From Streptomyces nitrosporeus (GTDB taxonomy: Bacteria; Actinomycetota; Actinomycetes; Streptomycetales; Streptomycetaceae): a DNA stretch of 64,000 nt. Positions 8,122 to 15,341 of this stretch are shown here, piece after piece. Made by a program: the position numbers and the translations under genes. The stretch spans positions 4,526,001 through 4,590,000 of the forward strand of contig NZ_CP023702.1 of NCBI RefSeq assembly GCF_008704555.1. The letters run 5' to 3'. Every line of letters begins with the position of its first letter. Position 1 is the first letter of the stretch. Under the pieces are notes generated by a model. It saw nothing but the letters and a program-made list of their open reading frames with translations, ran no database searches and was not told where the DNA came from.

Positions 8122-8790
8122 TCAGCCGCACTGCCAGGTGGACATCGCCCGTTCGAAGCATCGCTCGGCCAGGTCCTCCGGGCGGATCAGCCAGTACAGG
8201 ACCCCGGCGTCGCCCCACATCATGTCCGCGGCGTCCTCGCTGTCGAACTGGGCCAGAAGGACCCGGCGGCCTGCCTCCTCGGAGAGCCGCGGGTCGTCCC
8301 AGGACGCCGCGCCGCCCATGACCGCCTCCGCGATCTCGATCTCCACCGGATTCTGCACCGAGCGGGCGTGGCCGCCGATCCGGTGCCCCGCCTCGTCACC
8401 GAGATCCCCCAGTGCGTCGAGGAACTCCTGGGCGCAGACCGGGTGGTCGTACCGGTTCCCGAGAGGGGCGTGCGGAGCGAAGGCGTCCCGGACGGACGGG
8501 TGCCAGGGCTCGGCCGCCGTCATCTCCACGCGGGCGGTCAGCGGCACCGCCGGGTAGGGGGCGATCCCGTCGGGAGTCCCGCGCTCCGACACCTCCTCGC
8601 CGGCCGCCACGTGGAACACCCGGGAGCCTGCCCAGCTCTCCCGGTCCTCGGCCAGGACGAGAGCGTCACCGTCGTCCAGTTGACCGTCGGAGTAGAAGAA
8701 GAGCAGGGTCCCCGTTTCGGGCAGATCGATGTCCAGCGCGGCCGACGGCAGGTGCGCGCGGTCGACCGGGGCCTGCCGGGGCCGCTCCGG
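8122..8790 (-). pseudogene. DUF1963-type protein, N-terminal part lost
   Basis: The frame reads IDLPETGTLLFFYSDGQLDD and on to WLIRPEDLAERCFERA, matching the middle and end of DUF1963 (YwqG-like) proteins, whose function is unknown. Only about 222 codons are open; full members are about 260-290 aa, and the conserved N-terminal block is absent. No ATG, GTG or TTG exists in frame before GTG 8619, which is already inside the domain. The frame begins directly after the TGA of the upstream GNAT gene and is the same frame as that gene. The simplest reading is a deletion that fused the end of a DUF1963 gene to the GNAT gene. Translation of a 165-aa product from 8619 cannot be excluded. Confidence 0.62.
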
Positions 8791-9288
8791 TCAGTCCTGG
8801 CGGACCAGCGGCTTGGCCATGCAGATGCTGCTGTCGTACTCGCGGTAGTAGCCGAACTTCGCGCAGACCTCGTAACCGGAGGAGGTGTAGAGCGCGATGG
8901 CCTCCGGCTGCTGGTCGCCGGTCTCCAGGACCATGCGGGTGCGGCCTGCCGCCAGCGCGTCGGCCTCCAGGGCCGCGAGGATGCGGCGGGCGAGGCCCCG
9001 GCCGCGGCCCTCGGGGACGACGAACATGCGCTTGATCTCGGCATCGCCGTCGGAGTAGCCCTCCGGGTTCGCGTCCTGGCTGCGCCAGCCGCCGGTGGCC
9101 AGGGGGGCGCCCTGCTCGTCGTAGGCGAGGAGGTAGAGGCCGCGCGGCGGGTCGAACATGGTGGGGTCGAGCGGTGTGAGGTCACCCTCGTCGCCGTAGC
9201 GTGCGGCGTATTCGAGCTGCACCTGGTCGTTGAGTTTGACGGCGTCGGGATGGTCGAAGGGGCGGGACTGGATAAACATGCGAGTCAT
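8791..9288 (-). CDS. GNAT family N-acetyltransferase
   Basis: The protein carries the GNAT acetyl-CoA motif MFVVPEGRGRGLARRILAALE at about residues 85-105 and ends the domain with AIALYTSSGYEVC and a following aromatic stretch. It would acetylate a small molecule or peptide amine in the cytoplasm; the substrate is unknown. ATG 9288 gives 165 aa, normal for the family, and starts the protein just before the first beta strand; an upstream in-frame start at 9357 would overlap the divergent xth gene. Its stop codon abuts the DUF1963 relic in the same frame. Confidence 0.85.
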   Translation of the reverse strand: MTRMFIQSRPFDHPDAVKLNDQVQLEYAARYGDEGDLTPLDPTMFDPPRGLYLLAYDEQGAPLATGGWRSQDANPEGYSDGDAEIKRMFVVPEGRGRGLARRILAALEADALAAGRTRMVLETGDQQPEAIALYTSSGYEVCAKFGYYREYDSSICMAKPLVRQD

Positions 9289-9328
9289 GGTACAGCTATG
9301 CACTAGGTGAAGTAGGTACTGTTTCCGG

Positions 9329-10144
9329 ATGCTGACTGTTACTTCCGCCAATGTCAATGGACTCCGAGCCGCCGTGAAGAAGGGGTTCGTCGAGTGGCTG
9401 GGGCGGACCGAGGCCGATGTGATCTGCCTCCAGGAGGTCCGTGCCGAGCCGGGCCAGCTGCCCGAGGAGGTGCGGGAACCCGAAGGCTGGCACGCCGTTC
9501 ACGCTCCGGCCGCGGCCAAGGGGCGTGCGGGGGTGTCCGTCTACAGCCGGCGCGCGCCGGAGCGTGTGCAGGTCGGGTTCGGCGGCTTCGCGGGACCGGA
9601 GGGTGAGGAATTCGACACCGCCGGCCGGTACCTGGAGGTGGACCTCCCGGGGGTGACGGTCGCGAGCCTGTACCTGCCCTCCGGTGAGGCCGGTACGGAG
9701 AAGCAGGAGGAGAAGGAGCGCTTCATGGCGGTCTTCCTGCCGTATCTGAAGGGGCTCGCCACCCGGGCCGCGGCCGAGGGGCGCGAGGTGGTCGTCTGCG
9801 GTGACTGGAACATCGCGCACCGGGAGGCCGATCTCAAGAACTGGAAGGCCAACAAGAAGAACTCCGGCTTCCTCCCCGAGGAACGCGCCTGGCTCACCAG
9901 GGTGTTCGACGAGGCGGCGTACGTGGACGTGGTCCGCGCGCTGCACCCGGACGAGGAGGGCCCGTACTCGTGGTGGTCCTACCGCGGGCGGGCGTTCGAC
10001 AACGACGCGGGGTGGCGGATCGACCTGGTCGTCAGTTCGCCTCGCCTGGCCGGGCGCTGCGTGAAGGCGTACGTCGAGCGGGCGGCGAGCCACGCGGAGC
10101 GGTGGAGTGACCACGCACCCGTGACCGCCGTGTTCGACGTGTAG
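9329..10144 (+). CDS. xth: Exodeoxyribonuclease III
   Basis: Xth is a Mg-dependent 3'-5' exonuclease and AP endonuclease of base-excision repair. The 271-aa product has all catalytic blocks: SANVNGLRAA at residue 6 (metal-binding Asn), CLQEVRAEP near 33 (Glu), YLPSGE, GDWNIAHREADLKNW near 151 (Asp and Asn), GWRIDLVVSS near 229 and SDHAPVT near the end (catalytic Asp-His). ATG 9329 is the only start that keeps the N-terminal strand intact. The gene is divergent from the GNAT gene. A second, isolated copy of an Xth C-terminus lies at 12793-12930, beyond the accessory insert that begins right after this gene. Confidence 0.96.
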   Translation: MLTVTSANVNGLRAAVKKGFVEWLGRTEADVICLQEVRAEPGQLPEEVREPEGWHAVHAPAAAKGRAGVSVYSRRAPERVQVGFGGFAGPEGEEFDTAGRYLEVDLPGVTVASLYLPSGEAGTEKQEEKERFMAVFLPYLKGLATRAAAEGREVVVCGDWNIAHREADLKNWKANKKNSGFLPEERAWLTRVFDEAAYVDVVRALHPDEEGPYSWWSYRGRAFDNDAGWRIDLVVSSPRLAGRCVKAYVERAASHAERWSDHAPVTAVFDV

Positions 10145-10228
10145 GAACCGGCTGCGGAAAGCCCCGCCCGGCTGTCTTGCTCGCCGTCGCCGGACGGGGC
10201 CGTAGGGAGAGGCGGCGCTGAGCGCGGT

Positions 10229-10415
10229 TCATGCCTTCTGGCGAGGCCAGGCACTCACGGCCCCGCCCGCGGGGCCTAAGAACGCCGTAGGGCACTTCTG
10301 GTGCTCGCTCGGGAGCTGGGCGGGGTCCTCGTGGTCCAGGATCACGTCCCGCAGGATGCCGACCCGTCCCGCGGTCTCCCACGCGCTGCCCGATGTCCGC
10401 CGAGGCGACCGTCAA
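10229..10415 (-). pseudogene. Frameshifted small accessory protein gene
   Basis: Starting at TTG 10415, frame 0 reads ASADIGQRV, then the sensible sequence moves to the +1 frame (WETAGRVGILRDVILDHEDP, PTAFLGPAGG), and returns to frame 0 at RECLASPEGMNRA. From memory of similar short Streptomyces proteins (pattern RVGxLxD, EDP, AFLRPxGGGxEW, SPE) the ancestral product was a continuous protein of about 65-75 aa. Two frameshifts have broken it. The TTG overlaps the stop of the 64-aa gene, so they formed a small operon. Confidence 0.55.
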
Positions 10416-10606
10416 TGCCCCCCGGGGTGGCGCCGCAAGTAGACGTTGCAGTCGCTGACGGTCGTCCAGTCGCCCACGACGCGAGCCCGGCCCCGTACTG
10501 CGGCGAGCTCAGTGCAACCCGCGCACCCTTCGGCGGGGTCCGGCTCCCGCTCCAGGTCCAGCGGCAGTTCGATCGGCGGGGTGCTGTAGCGCGTGGGCTC
10601 ACTCAT
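10412..10606 (-). CDS. Small acidic accessory protein (64 aa), function unknown
   Basis: The product begins MSEPTRYSTPPIELPLDLE and contains CAGC (CxxC) at residues 28-31 and a further Cys in SDCNVYLRRHP. It belongs to a family of short Streptomyces proteins that are often found near regulator/NUDIX modules; I cannot name a function. The CxxC and later Cys/His could bind a metal, which is inference. ATG 10606 is divergent from the HTH/PLD-like gene across 117 bp. It overlaps the decayed small gene downstream by four bases. Confidence 0.72.
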   Translation of the reverse strand: MSEPTRYSTPPIELPLDLEREPDPAEGCAGCTELAAVRGRARVVGDWTTVSDCNVYLRRHPGGH

Positions 10607-10636
10607 GGCGCGATCGTCGCGCCGGTCGTCAGGACG

Positions 10637-10672
10637 GGGGAACCTCGTACGTTCCCCACTTCGGGACGTCCC
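10637..10672. promoter_or_regulatory. Paired palindromes in divergent promoter region
   Basis: GGGGAAC-N7-GTTCCCC (10637-10657) and the perfect decamer GGGACGTCCC (10663-10672) lie between the divergent 64-aa and HTH/PLD-like genes. They are plausible operator sites, perhaps for the HTH protein itself. Confidence 0.4.
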
Positions 10673-10723
10673 GTCGCGTGTAGAACGTCCCTCAGGATGT
10701 CCGGGAGTCCAGGGGGCGCAAGT

Positions 10724-11464
10724 ATGCAGAACGAGCGACTTCGAGCCGTCATGGAGGCCGGCGGTTGGACGCACGCCGCTCTGGCCGACGTCACGGGCGT
10801 CGACCCCAAGTCCGTGGAACGGTGGGTCAACCTCGGGCGCACTCCGCGCCGGGCAACTGCACTGGCGGCAGCGGAAGCGCTTGGAGAAGACGTGCATGCC
10901 CTGTGGCCGGCACTCCGGCAGGCGCGTGCCGCACGCGCCGTGAGCCCCGAACTCGTCGCCTTGTACGGACAACGGGCGGATCTTCCCGTGTCGGTCTTCG
11001 TCGATCTCTTCTCCCAGGCACGGCAGCGAATCGACGTGCTGGTGTACGCGGCCGTCTTCCTACACGAGGCGTACCCCCGCCTCAACGACCTCCTGCACCA
11101 ACGGGCCGACGACGGATGCGCGGTCCGCATCGCGGTGGGTGACGCCGACGACCCCAACGTCCAGCAGCGCGGACGGGAAGAGAAGTTCGGCCACGGCATC
11201 GAATCCCGCTGCCGACTCGCGCTCCTGCACTACCGACCCCTCACGGACGTACCGGGAATCGAGCTGCGCACCCACGGAACGACCCTCTACAACAGCCTGT
11301 ACCGCGCCGACGATCAGATGCTGCTCAACGCACACGTGTGGGGCGTCAACGCCTACGGCGCGCCTGTGTGGCACCTCCGGCGCCACGGCGACGGGGGCAT
11401 GTTCGACACCTACGCGGGGAGCTTCGACGCCGTATGGGAAATGGCCCACCCCGTGGAAGGCTGA
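10724..11464 (+). CDS. HTH (XRE-like) protein with PLD-like C-terminal domain
   Basis: Residues 1-65 form a helix-turn-helix of XRE type (LRAVMEAGGWTHAALADVTG, then SVERWVNLGRTPRRATA). Residues about 85-240 resemble a phospholipase D/nuclease-type domain: VFVDLFSQARQRIDVLVYAA, then NDLLHQRADDGCAVRIAVGD, and near the end YNSLYRADDQMLLNAHVWG. The usual HxK(x4)D catalytic motif is not present in clear form, so the domain may sense a ligand rather than cleave. The product is 246 aa, ATG 10724 behind AGGGGGCGC. The NUDIX gene starts five bases after its stop, so the two form an operon. Function is unknown. Confidence 0.75.
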   Translation: MQNERLRAVMEAGGWTHAALADVTGVDPKSVERWVNLGRTPRRATALAAAEALGEDVHALWPALRQARAARAVSPELVALYGQRADLPVSVFVDLFSQARQRIDVLVYAAVFLHEAYPRLNDLLHQRADDGCAVRIAVGDADDPNVQQRGREEKFGHGIESRCRLALLHYRPLTDVPGIELRTHGTTLYNSLYRADDQMLLNAHVWGVNAYGAPVWHLRRHGDGGMFDTYAGSFDAVWEMAHPVEG

Positions 11465-11469
11465 GCATC

Positions 11470-11940
11470 GTGGCCCGCACCGAGTACTACGACGATCCGA
11501 ACGCCCCCCGGCCGAACAGCCTGGTCGTGGCAGCCTCTGCCGTCGTCACCGACGGGTACGGCCGCGTACTTCTCCAGCGGCGCCGGGACAACGACTTGTG
11601 GGCGCTGCCGGGCGGAGCCATGGACATGGACGATTCCCTGCCCGGCACGGCCGTGCGAGAAGTCAAGGAGGAGACCGGTCTGGACGTCGAGATCACGGGA
11701 CTCGTCGGCACGTACACCGACCCCCGCCATGTCATCGCCTACAGCGACGGAGAAGTGCGTCGGCAGTTCAACGTCTGCTTCACCGCCCGGGTCGTCGGCG
11801 GCGCCCTGGCCATCTCCGACGAGAGCACGGAGCTCCGCTTCGTGGCGCCCGAAGAACTCGGCTCGCTTCCCATGCACCACACGCAACGGCTGCGCATCCG
11901 GCACTTCCTGGAGCACCGCGCCACCCCGTATCTGGGGTAG
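11470..11940 (+). CDS. NUDIX hydrolase
   Basis: The 156-aa protein contains a NUDIX box at about residues 47-69: GGAMDMDDSLPGTAVREVKE followed by ETGLDV. The core REVKEETGL is intact, but the Glu at the first conserved position (G-x5-E) is Asp. NUDIX enzymes hydrolyse nucleoside diphosphates linked to another group; the substrate is unknown. GTG 11470 is used because it sits five bases after the HTH/PLD-like stop and starts at the conserved ARTEYYDDP lead. Co-transcription suggests that the two proteins act in one process, possibly with the HTH partner sensing the nucleotide. Confidence 0.88.
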   Translation: MARTEYYDDPNAPRPNSLVVAASAVVTDGYGRVLLQRRRDNDLWALPGGAMDMDDSLPGTAVREVKEETGLDVEITGLVGTYTDPRHVIAYSDGEVRRQFNVCFTARVVGGALAISDESTELRFVAPEELGSLPMHHTQRLRIRHFLEHRATPYLG

Positions 11941-12010
11941 GGCCACGAACCGCCCGACAGGAGGAAGCCTCACCGGCGGCCACACCGCCGCCCCGTTTCG
12001 ACCTGCCATC

Positions 12011-12544
12011 TCAGCGACAGAGGTCCATGATGATGTCGTCGAAGTCAGGGAACTCCGCTGCGGCCTGTTCGATCACGGTGGCTGCCGGCTGACGCTGGTC
12101 GGGCGCGAACCGCTCTGCGACGGCCGCCAGCTCGCTGTTCGGGCGCGGAGTCCGATCCGGCTCGTACGAGGTAACCGCCTCCCATGGGCCGAAGCCGTCG
12201 GCCAGTAGCCAGAGGAAGCCTCCCAGATCACGTGCGACAACTCCGGTCTCCCCTTCGGATCCGAGGAAGACGACAGGCTGATCGGCGAGGAGCAGCCCTG
12301 GCCGGACCAGCCAGAAGGCCGCGTACCCACCTGAGCCGTCCTGGCCGAACACGCGGAAGTCGTCCCCGCGCAGTTCGCCGTTTCCGGTCCACGCCCGGAA
12401 CCACTCAGTGGTCTCCTCGGCGGGCAGGAAGGCGGTGAAGGGCTCGAAGTCGACCCCATCACCACCCGCGTAGTCGAACGGAGCGGCCAAGGCGGCGGCA
12501 AGCGCGGCGGGGAACCGCCGGTCGTCATCAGGCATCATCCGCAC
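12011..12544 (-). CDS. SMI1/KNR4 (SUKH)-like protein
   Basis: The 177-aa protein is acidic and shows the SUKH pattern: FRVFGQDGSGGYAAFWLVRP, a strand QPVVFLGSEGE, then ARDLGGFLWLLADGFGPWEA. SUKH proteins are often immunity factors for polymorphic toxins in bacteria. No toxin gene is adjacent, so an immunity role is only a possibility. ATG 12544 is used; ATG 12535 is an in-frame alternative. The gene lies inside the accessory segment between xth and its C-terminal relic and is convergent with the NUDIX gene. Confidence 0.6.
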   Translation of the reverse strand: MRMMPDDDRRFPAALAAALAAPFDYAGGDGVDFEPFTAFLPAEETTEWFRAWTGNGELRGDDFRVFGQDGSGGYAAFWLVRPGLLLADQPVVFLGSEGETGVVARDLGGFLWLLADGFGPWEAVTSYEPDRTPRPNSELAAVAERFAPDQRQPAATVIEQAAAEFPDFDDIIMDLCR

Positions 12545-12792
12545 ACGCTAACGGTGCGGTCAGACACCGATGACAAACAGCCGAGGTCCCTTCAAGGGGG
12601 CATCCCGCAAGAACACCCCGATGGCACCCAGCCGGTCTTGACGGCTGCCGGAGCCTCACACGGAAGTCCCTTGGTGCGGGCCCGGCATACGCGGACCGAG
12701 TAGCCGTGTGCGGGGACCCGGTACATGCGGCCCCTGCAGGAGGCACGGTGCGGAGCACCGAGCAGGAGCGCGCCGGTGTCCTTTCGGGTCCC
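12545..12792. other. Non-coding stretch before the xth relic
   Basis: No convincing gene, RNA or mobile-element end is visible. Short ORFs here have no recognisable content. This is where a junction between the accessory segment and the old chromosome would be expected. Confidence 0.4.
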
Positions 12793-12930
12793 GGCTGGCA
12801 CATCGTCTACCAGGTGGCGACCGCGGGCCTCGCCGGCCGTGCGGTCAAGGCGTGGGTGGAACGGGCGGCCACGCACGGCGAGCGGTGGAGCGACCACGCG
12901 CCGGTGACGGTGACGTACGGGGAGAAGTAG
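12793..12930 (+). pseudogene. Orphan C-terminal fragment of an exonuclease III gene
   Basis: The fragment encodes GWHIVYQVATAGLAGRAVKA, WVERAATHGERWSDHAPVTV and a short tail to TAG 12930. It aligns residue by residue with the last 45 residues of the intact Xth (GWRIDLVVSSPRLAGRCVKA, YVERAASHAERWSDHAPVTA). The DNA is clearly similar but diverged. Upstream sequence is unrelated to Xth, so only about the last sixth of a gene is present. It is either the displaced old 3' end of the same gene or the remnant of a second xth gene. Confidence 0.85.
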
Positions 12931-12970
12931 CGGGGGAGCGGGGAGGAGAGGGGCGGTGCTTCCCGCGGTC

Positions 12971-13648
12971 CTACGCGGTCCCGTCGGTCCGCGGGTCCTC
13001 CTTCTCCCGTAGCCGCCGGTCCAGGGCCATCGACAGCTCCGCGTCGACCACCGCCCGGGAGAGGGTGCGGAGCTGGTCCTCGGTGGCGTGTGCGGTGTGG
13101 GTGCGCAGGATGCCCACGAAGAGGGCGGCGAGGTCCTCCGCGTGGCGGCGGACCTCGCGGCCCGAGTCGAGCACGGCGGCGAGCGGCACTCCCTGCCGTA
13201 CGAGCTCCGAGGAGACCTCCAGCAGGCGGCGGCTGATGTGGACGATCTCGTCGCCGTCGGTGGCGACGTAGCCCAGTTCCATGGCGGTGGCCAGGTTGTC
13301 CGGGGTGACGTCGTCCTTGAAGTAGTCGGCGAGCTGCTCGGGGGTGAGGCGTACCGGGGTCTCCTCGGTCGGTTCGCCCAGGCCCAGCACCTCGGCCAGG
13401 TCGCGCCCGCTGTCCAGGGTGGTGGCCAGGTCGGCGATCCCGTTGAGGGTGTGGCCGCGTTCCAGCAGGCCGGCGATGGTGCGCAGCCGGGCCAGGTGGT
13501 GGTCGTCGTACCAGGCGATCCGGCCCTCGCGGCGCGGTGGCCGGATCAGTCCGCGCTCACGGTAGAAGCGCAGGGTGCGCACGGTGATCCCGGCCTCCTC
13601 GGCCAGTTCCTCCATGCGGTACTCGCGGTGCTCGCGTCTTTCGGCCAC
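12971..13648 (-). CDS. MerR family transcriptional regulator
   Basis: The N-terminal winged HTH is typical of MerR: YRMEELAEEAGITVRTLRFY at residues 10-29, then RERGLIRPPRREGRIAWYDD. The middle contains a LERGHTLNGIADL helix, and the C-terminal half is helical without the Cys pattern of metal-sensing MerR members, so a small organic ligand or lipid is more likely. The product is 225 aa, starting at ATG 13648. It is divergent from the monooxygenase operon (137-bp gap) and is the obvious candidate to regulate it. Confidence 0.9.
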   Translation of the reverse strand: MAERREHREYRMEELAEEAGITVRTLRFYRERGLIRPPRREGRIAWYDDHHLARLRTIAGLLERGHTLNGIADLATTLDSGRDLAEVLGLGEPTEETPVRLTPEQLADYFKDDVTPDNLATAMELGYVATDGDEIVHISRRLLEVSSELVRQGVPLAAVLDSGREVRRHAEDLAALFVGILRTHTAHATEDQLRTLSRAVVDAELSMALDRRLREKEDPRTDGTA

Positions 13649-13665
13649 ATCGGAACCCTATGTTG

Positions 13666-13676
13666 TACCGCCGGTA
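13666..13676. promoter_or_regulatory. Dyad in the MerR/monooxygenase gap
   Basis: TACCG-C-CGGTA lies 18 bases upstream of the merR start, within the longer imperfect dyad GTTGTACCGCCGGTAAC. It could be the operator of the divergent promoters. MerR sites are usually longer, so confidence is low. Confidence 0.35.
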
Positions 13677-13784
13677 ACTTTCCTTGGTATGCCCCCTACC
13701 CATCGGTACGGAGCTGCTCTACCCTCCCAATCATGCCAGTGATTGCTGGCAGAGTCGTGTGGACGTACCGCGGGAGGCGGCAGC

Positions 13785-15341
13785 ATGGCCCAGCACGAGC
13801 ACGTACGAGTGGCGGTGATCGGATCCGGATTCGGGGGCCTGGGGGCGGCGGTCCGGCTGCGCCGCGAAGGCATCACCGACTTCCTGGTCCTGGAACGGGC
13901 CGCTTCCGTCGGCGGCACCTGGCGGGACAACAGCTACCCGGGCTGCGCCTGCGACGTACCGTCCCACCTCTACTCCTTCTCCTTCGCGCCCAACCCCGAC
14001 TGGCCGCGCACCTTCTCCGGGCAGGAGCACATCCGCGCCTACCTGGAGCGGGTGGCGGACACCTTCGGGCTGCGCCCGCACATCAGGCTCGGCCACGAGG
14101 TCACCCTCATGCGCTGGGACACCGACCAGCTGCACTGGGTGATCGACTCGGCGAACGGCACCACCGTCACCGCGGACGTGGTCGTCTCCGCGACCGGCCC
14201 GCTCTCCGACCCCAAGATGCCCGACATACCGGGGCTCGCCGGCTTCACCGGGAAGGTCTTCCACTCGGCGCGGTGGGACCACGGCTACGACCTCTCCGGC
14301 AAGCGGGTCGCCGTGATCGGCACGGGCGCCTCCGCCATCCAGATCGTCCCGGAGATCCAGCCGCAGGCCCGCAGGCTCACCCTCTTCCAGCGGACCCCGC
14401 CCTGGGTGATGCCCCGCATGGACCGCGCGATCAGCGGGGCCGAGAAGTGGCTGCACCGCACGCTCCCCTTCACCGGCACCGCACGCCGCGGACTGCTCTG
14501 GGGGATCAGGGAGTTGCAGGTCGGCGCCTTCACCCGGCACCCCGACCAGCTCGGCCTCGTCGAGAAGATAGCCAAGGCCAACATGGCGCGGGCGGTCAAG
14601 GACCCGCAGCTGCGGGCCAAGCTGACACCGTCGTACCGCATCGGCTGCAAGCGCATCCTGCTCTCCAACGCCTACTACCCGGCGCTGGCGGAGCCCAACG
14701 TGGACGTCGTCGCCTCCGGCCTCGCCGAGGTGCGCGGGTCCACCCTGGTCGCCTCGGACGGCACCGAGACCGAGGCCGACGTGATCATCCTCGGCACCGG
14801 GTTCCATGTGACGGACATGCCGATCGCGGACCGCGTCGTCGGCGCGGAGGGCATCACGCTCGCCGAGTCCTGGAAGGACGGCATGGAGGCGCTGCGGGGT
14901 GCGAGCGCGGCCGGCTTCCCCAACTGGATGACGATCATCGGCCCCAACACGGGACTCGGCAACTCCTCGATGATCCTCATGATCGAGTCCCAGCTGAACT
15001 ACATGGCCGACTACCTGCGCCAGCTGGACGCCCTCGGCGGACGAGCCGCCCTCGGCGCGCGGCGCTCCGCCGTCGGCGCCTGGAACCGGCGGGTCCAGGA
15101 CCGGATGCGGCGCACGGTGTGGAACACCGGCGGCTGCACCAGCTGGTACCTGGACTCCAGTGGGCGCAACACCACCGTCTGGCCGGGCACCACGGCCGAG
15201 TTCCGGCGGGCCACCCGCACGGTCGACCTGTCGGAGTACGAGGTCATCCGGCCCCCGGGGCAAGGGAGTTCGGACCGGGCCGCGCGCGGCGGAGCGGGCG
15301 CCACCGGACAGGACGCCTTCGCCGAGGGGAGCGCCCGATGA
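13785..15341 (+). CDS. Flavin-containing (Baeyer-Villiger type) monooxygenase
   Basis: The 518-aa protein should bind FAD and NADPH and oxygenate a ketone or similar substrate. The FAD Rossmann motif GSGFGGLGAA is at about residues 14-23, followed by the LERAASVGGTWRDNSYPGCA stretch typical of these enzymes, and a second NADPH-binding motif GTGASAIQIVPEI near 180. The segment FHSARWDHG resembles the FxGxxxHxxxW fingerprint in a degenerate form, as in the MymA-type group. ATG 13785 is chosen because GGGAGG lies at the right distance. It overlaps the next gene by four bases (ATGA). Gene order monooxygenase - hydrolase - SDR matches the start of the mymA operon of Mycobacterium. Confidence 0.92.
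   Translation: MAQHEHVRVAVIGSGFGGLGAAVRLRREGITDFLVLERAASVGGTWRDNSYPGCACDVPSHLYSFSFAPNPDWPRTFSGQEHIRAYLERVADTFGLRPHIRLGHEVTLMRWDTDQLHWVIDSANGTTVTADVVVSATGPLSDPKMPDIPGLAGFTGKVFHSARWDHGYDLSGKRVAVIGTGASAIQIVPEIQPQARRLTLFQRTPPWVMPRMDRAISGAEKWLHRTLPFTGTARRGLLWGIRELQVGAFTRHPDQLGLVEKIAKANMARAVKDPQLRAKLTPSYRIGCKRILLSNAYYPALAEPNVDVVASGLAEVRGSTLVASDGTETEADVIILGTGFHVTDMPIADRVVGAEGITLAESWKDGMEALRGASAAGFPNWMTIIGPNTGLGNSSMILMIESQLNYMADYLRQLDALGGRAALGARRSAVGAWNRRVQDRMRRTVWNTGGCTSWYLDSSGRNTTVWPGTTAEFRRATRTVDLSEYEVIRPPGQGSSDRAARGGAGATGQDAFAEGSAR

Noticed and set aside
10145..12930. A complete integrative element
   Set aside because: No integrase, excisionase or replication gene and no long perfect direct repeat are visible; only remnants are reported.
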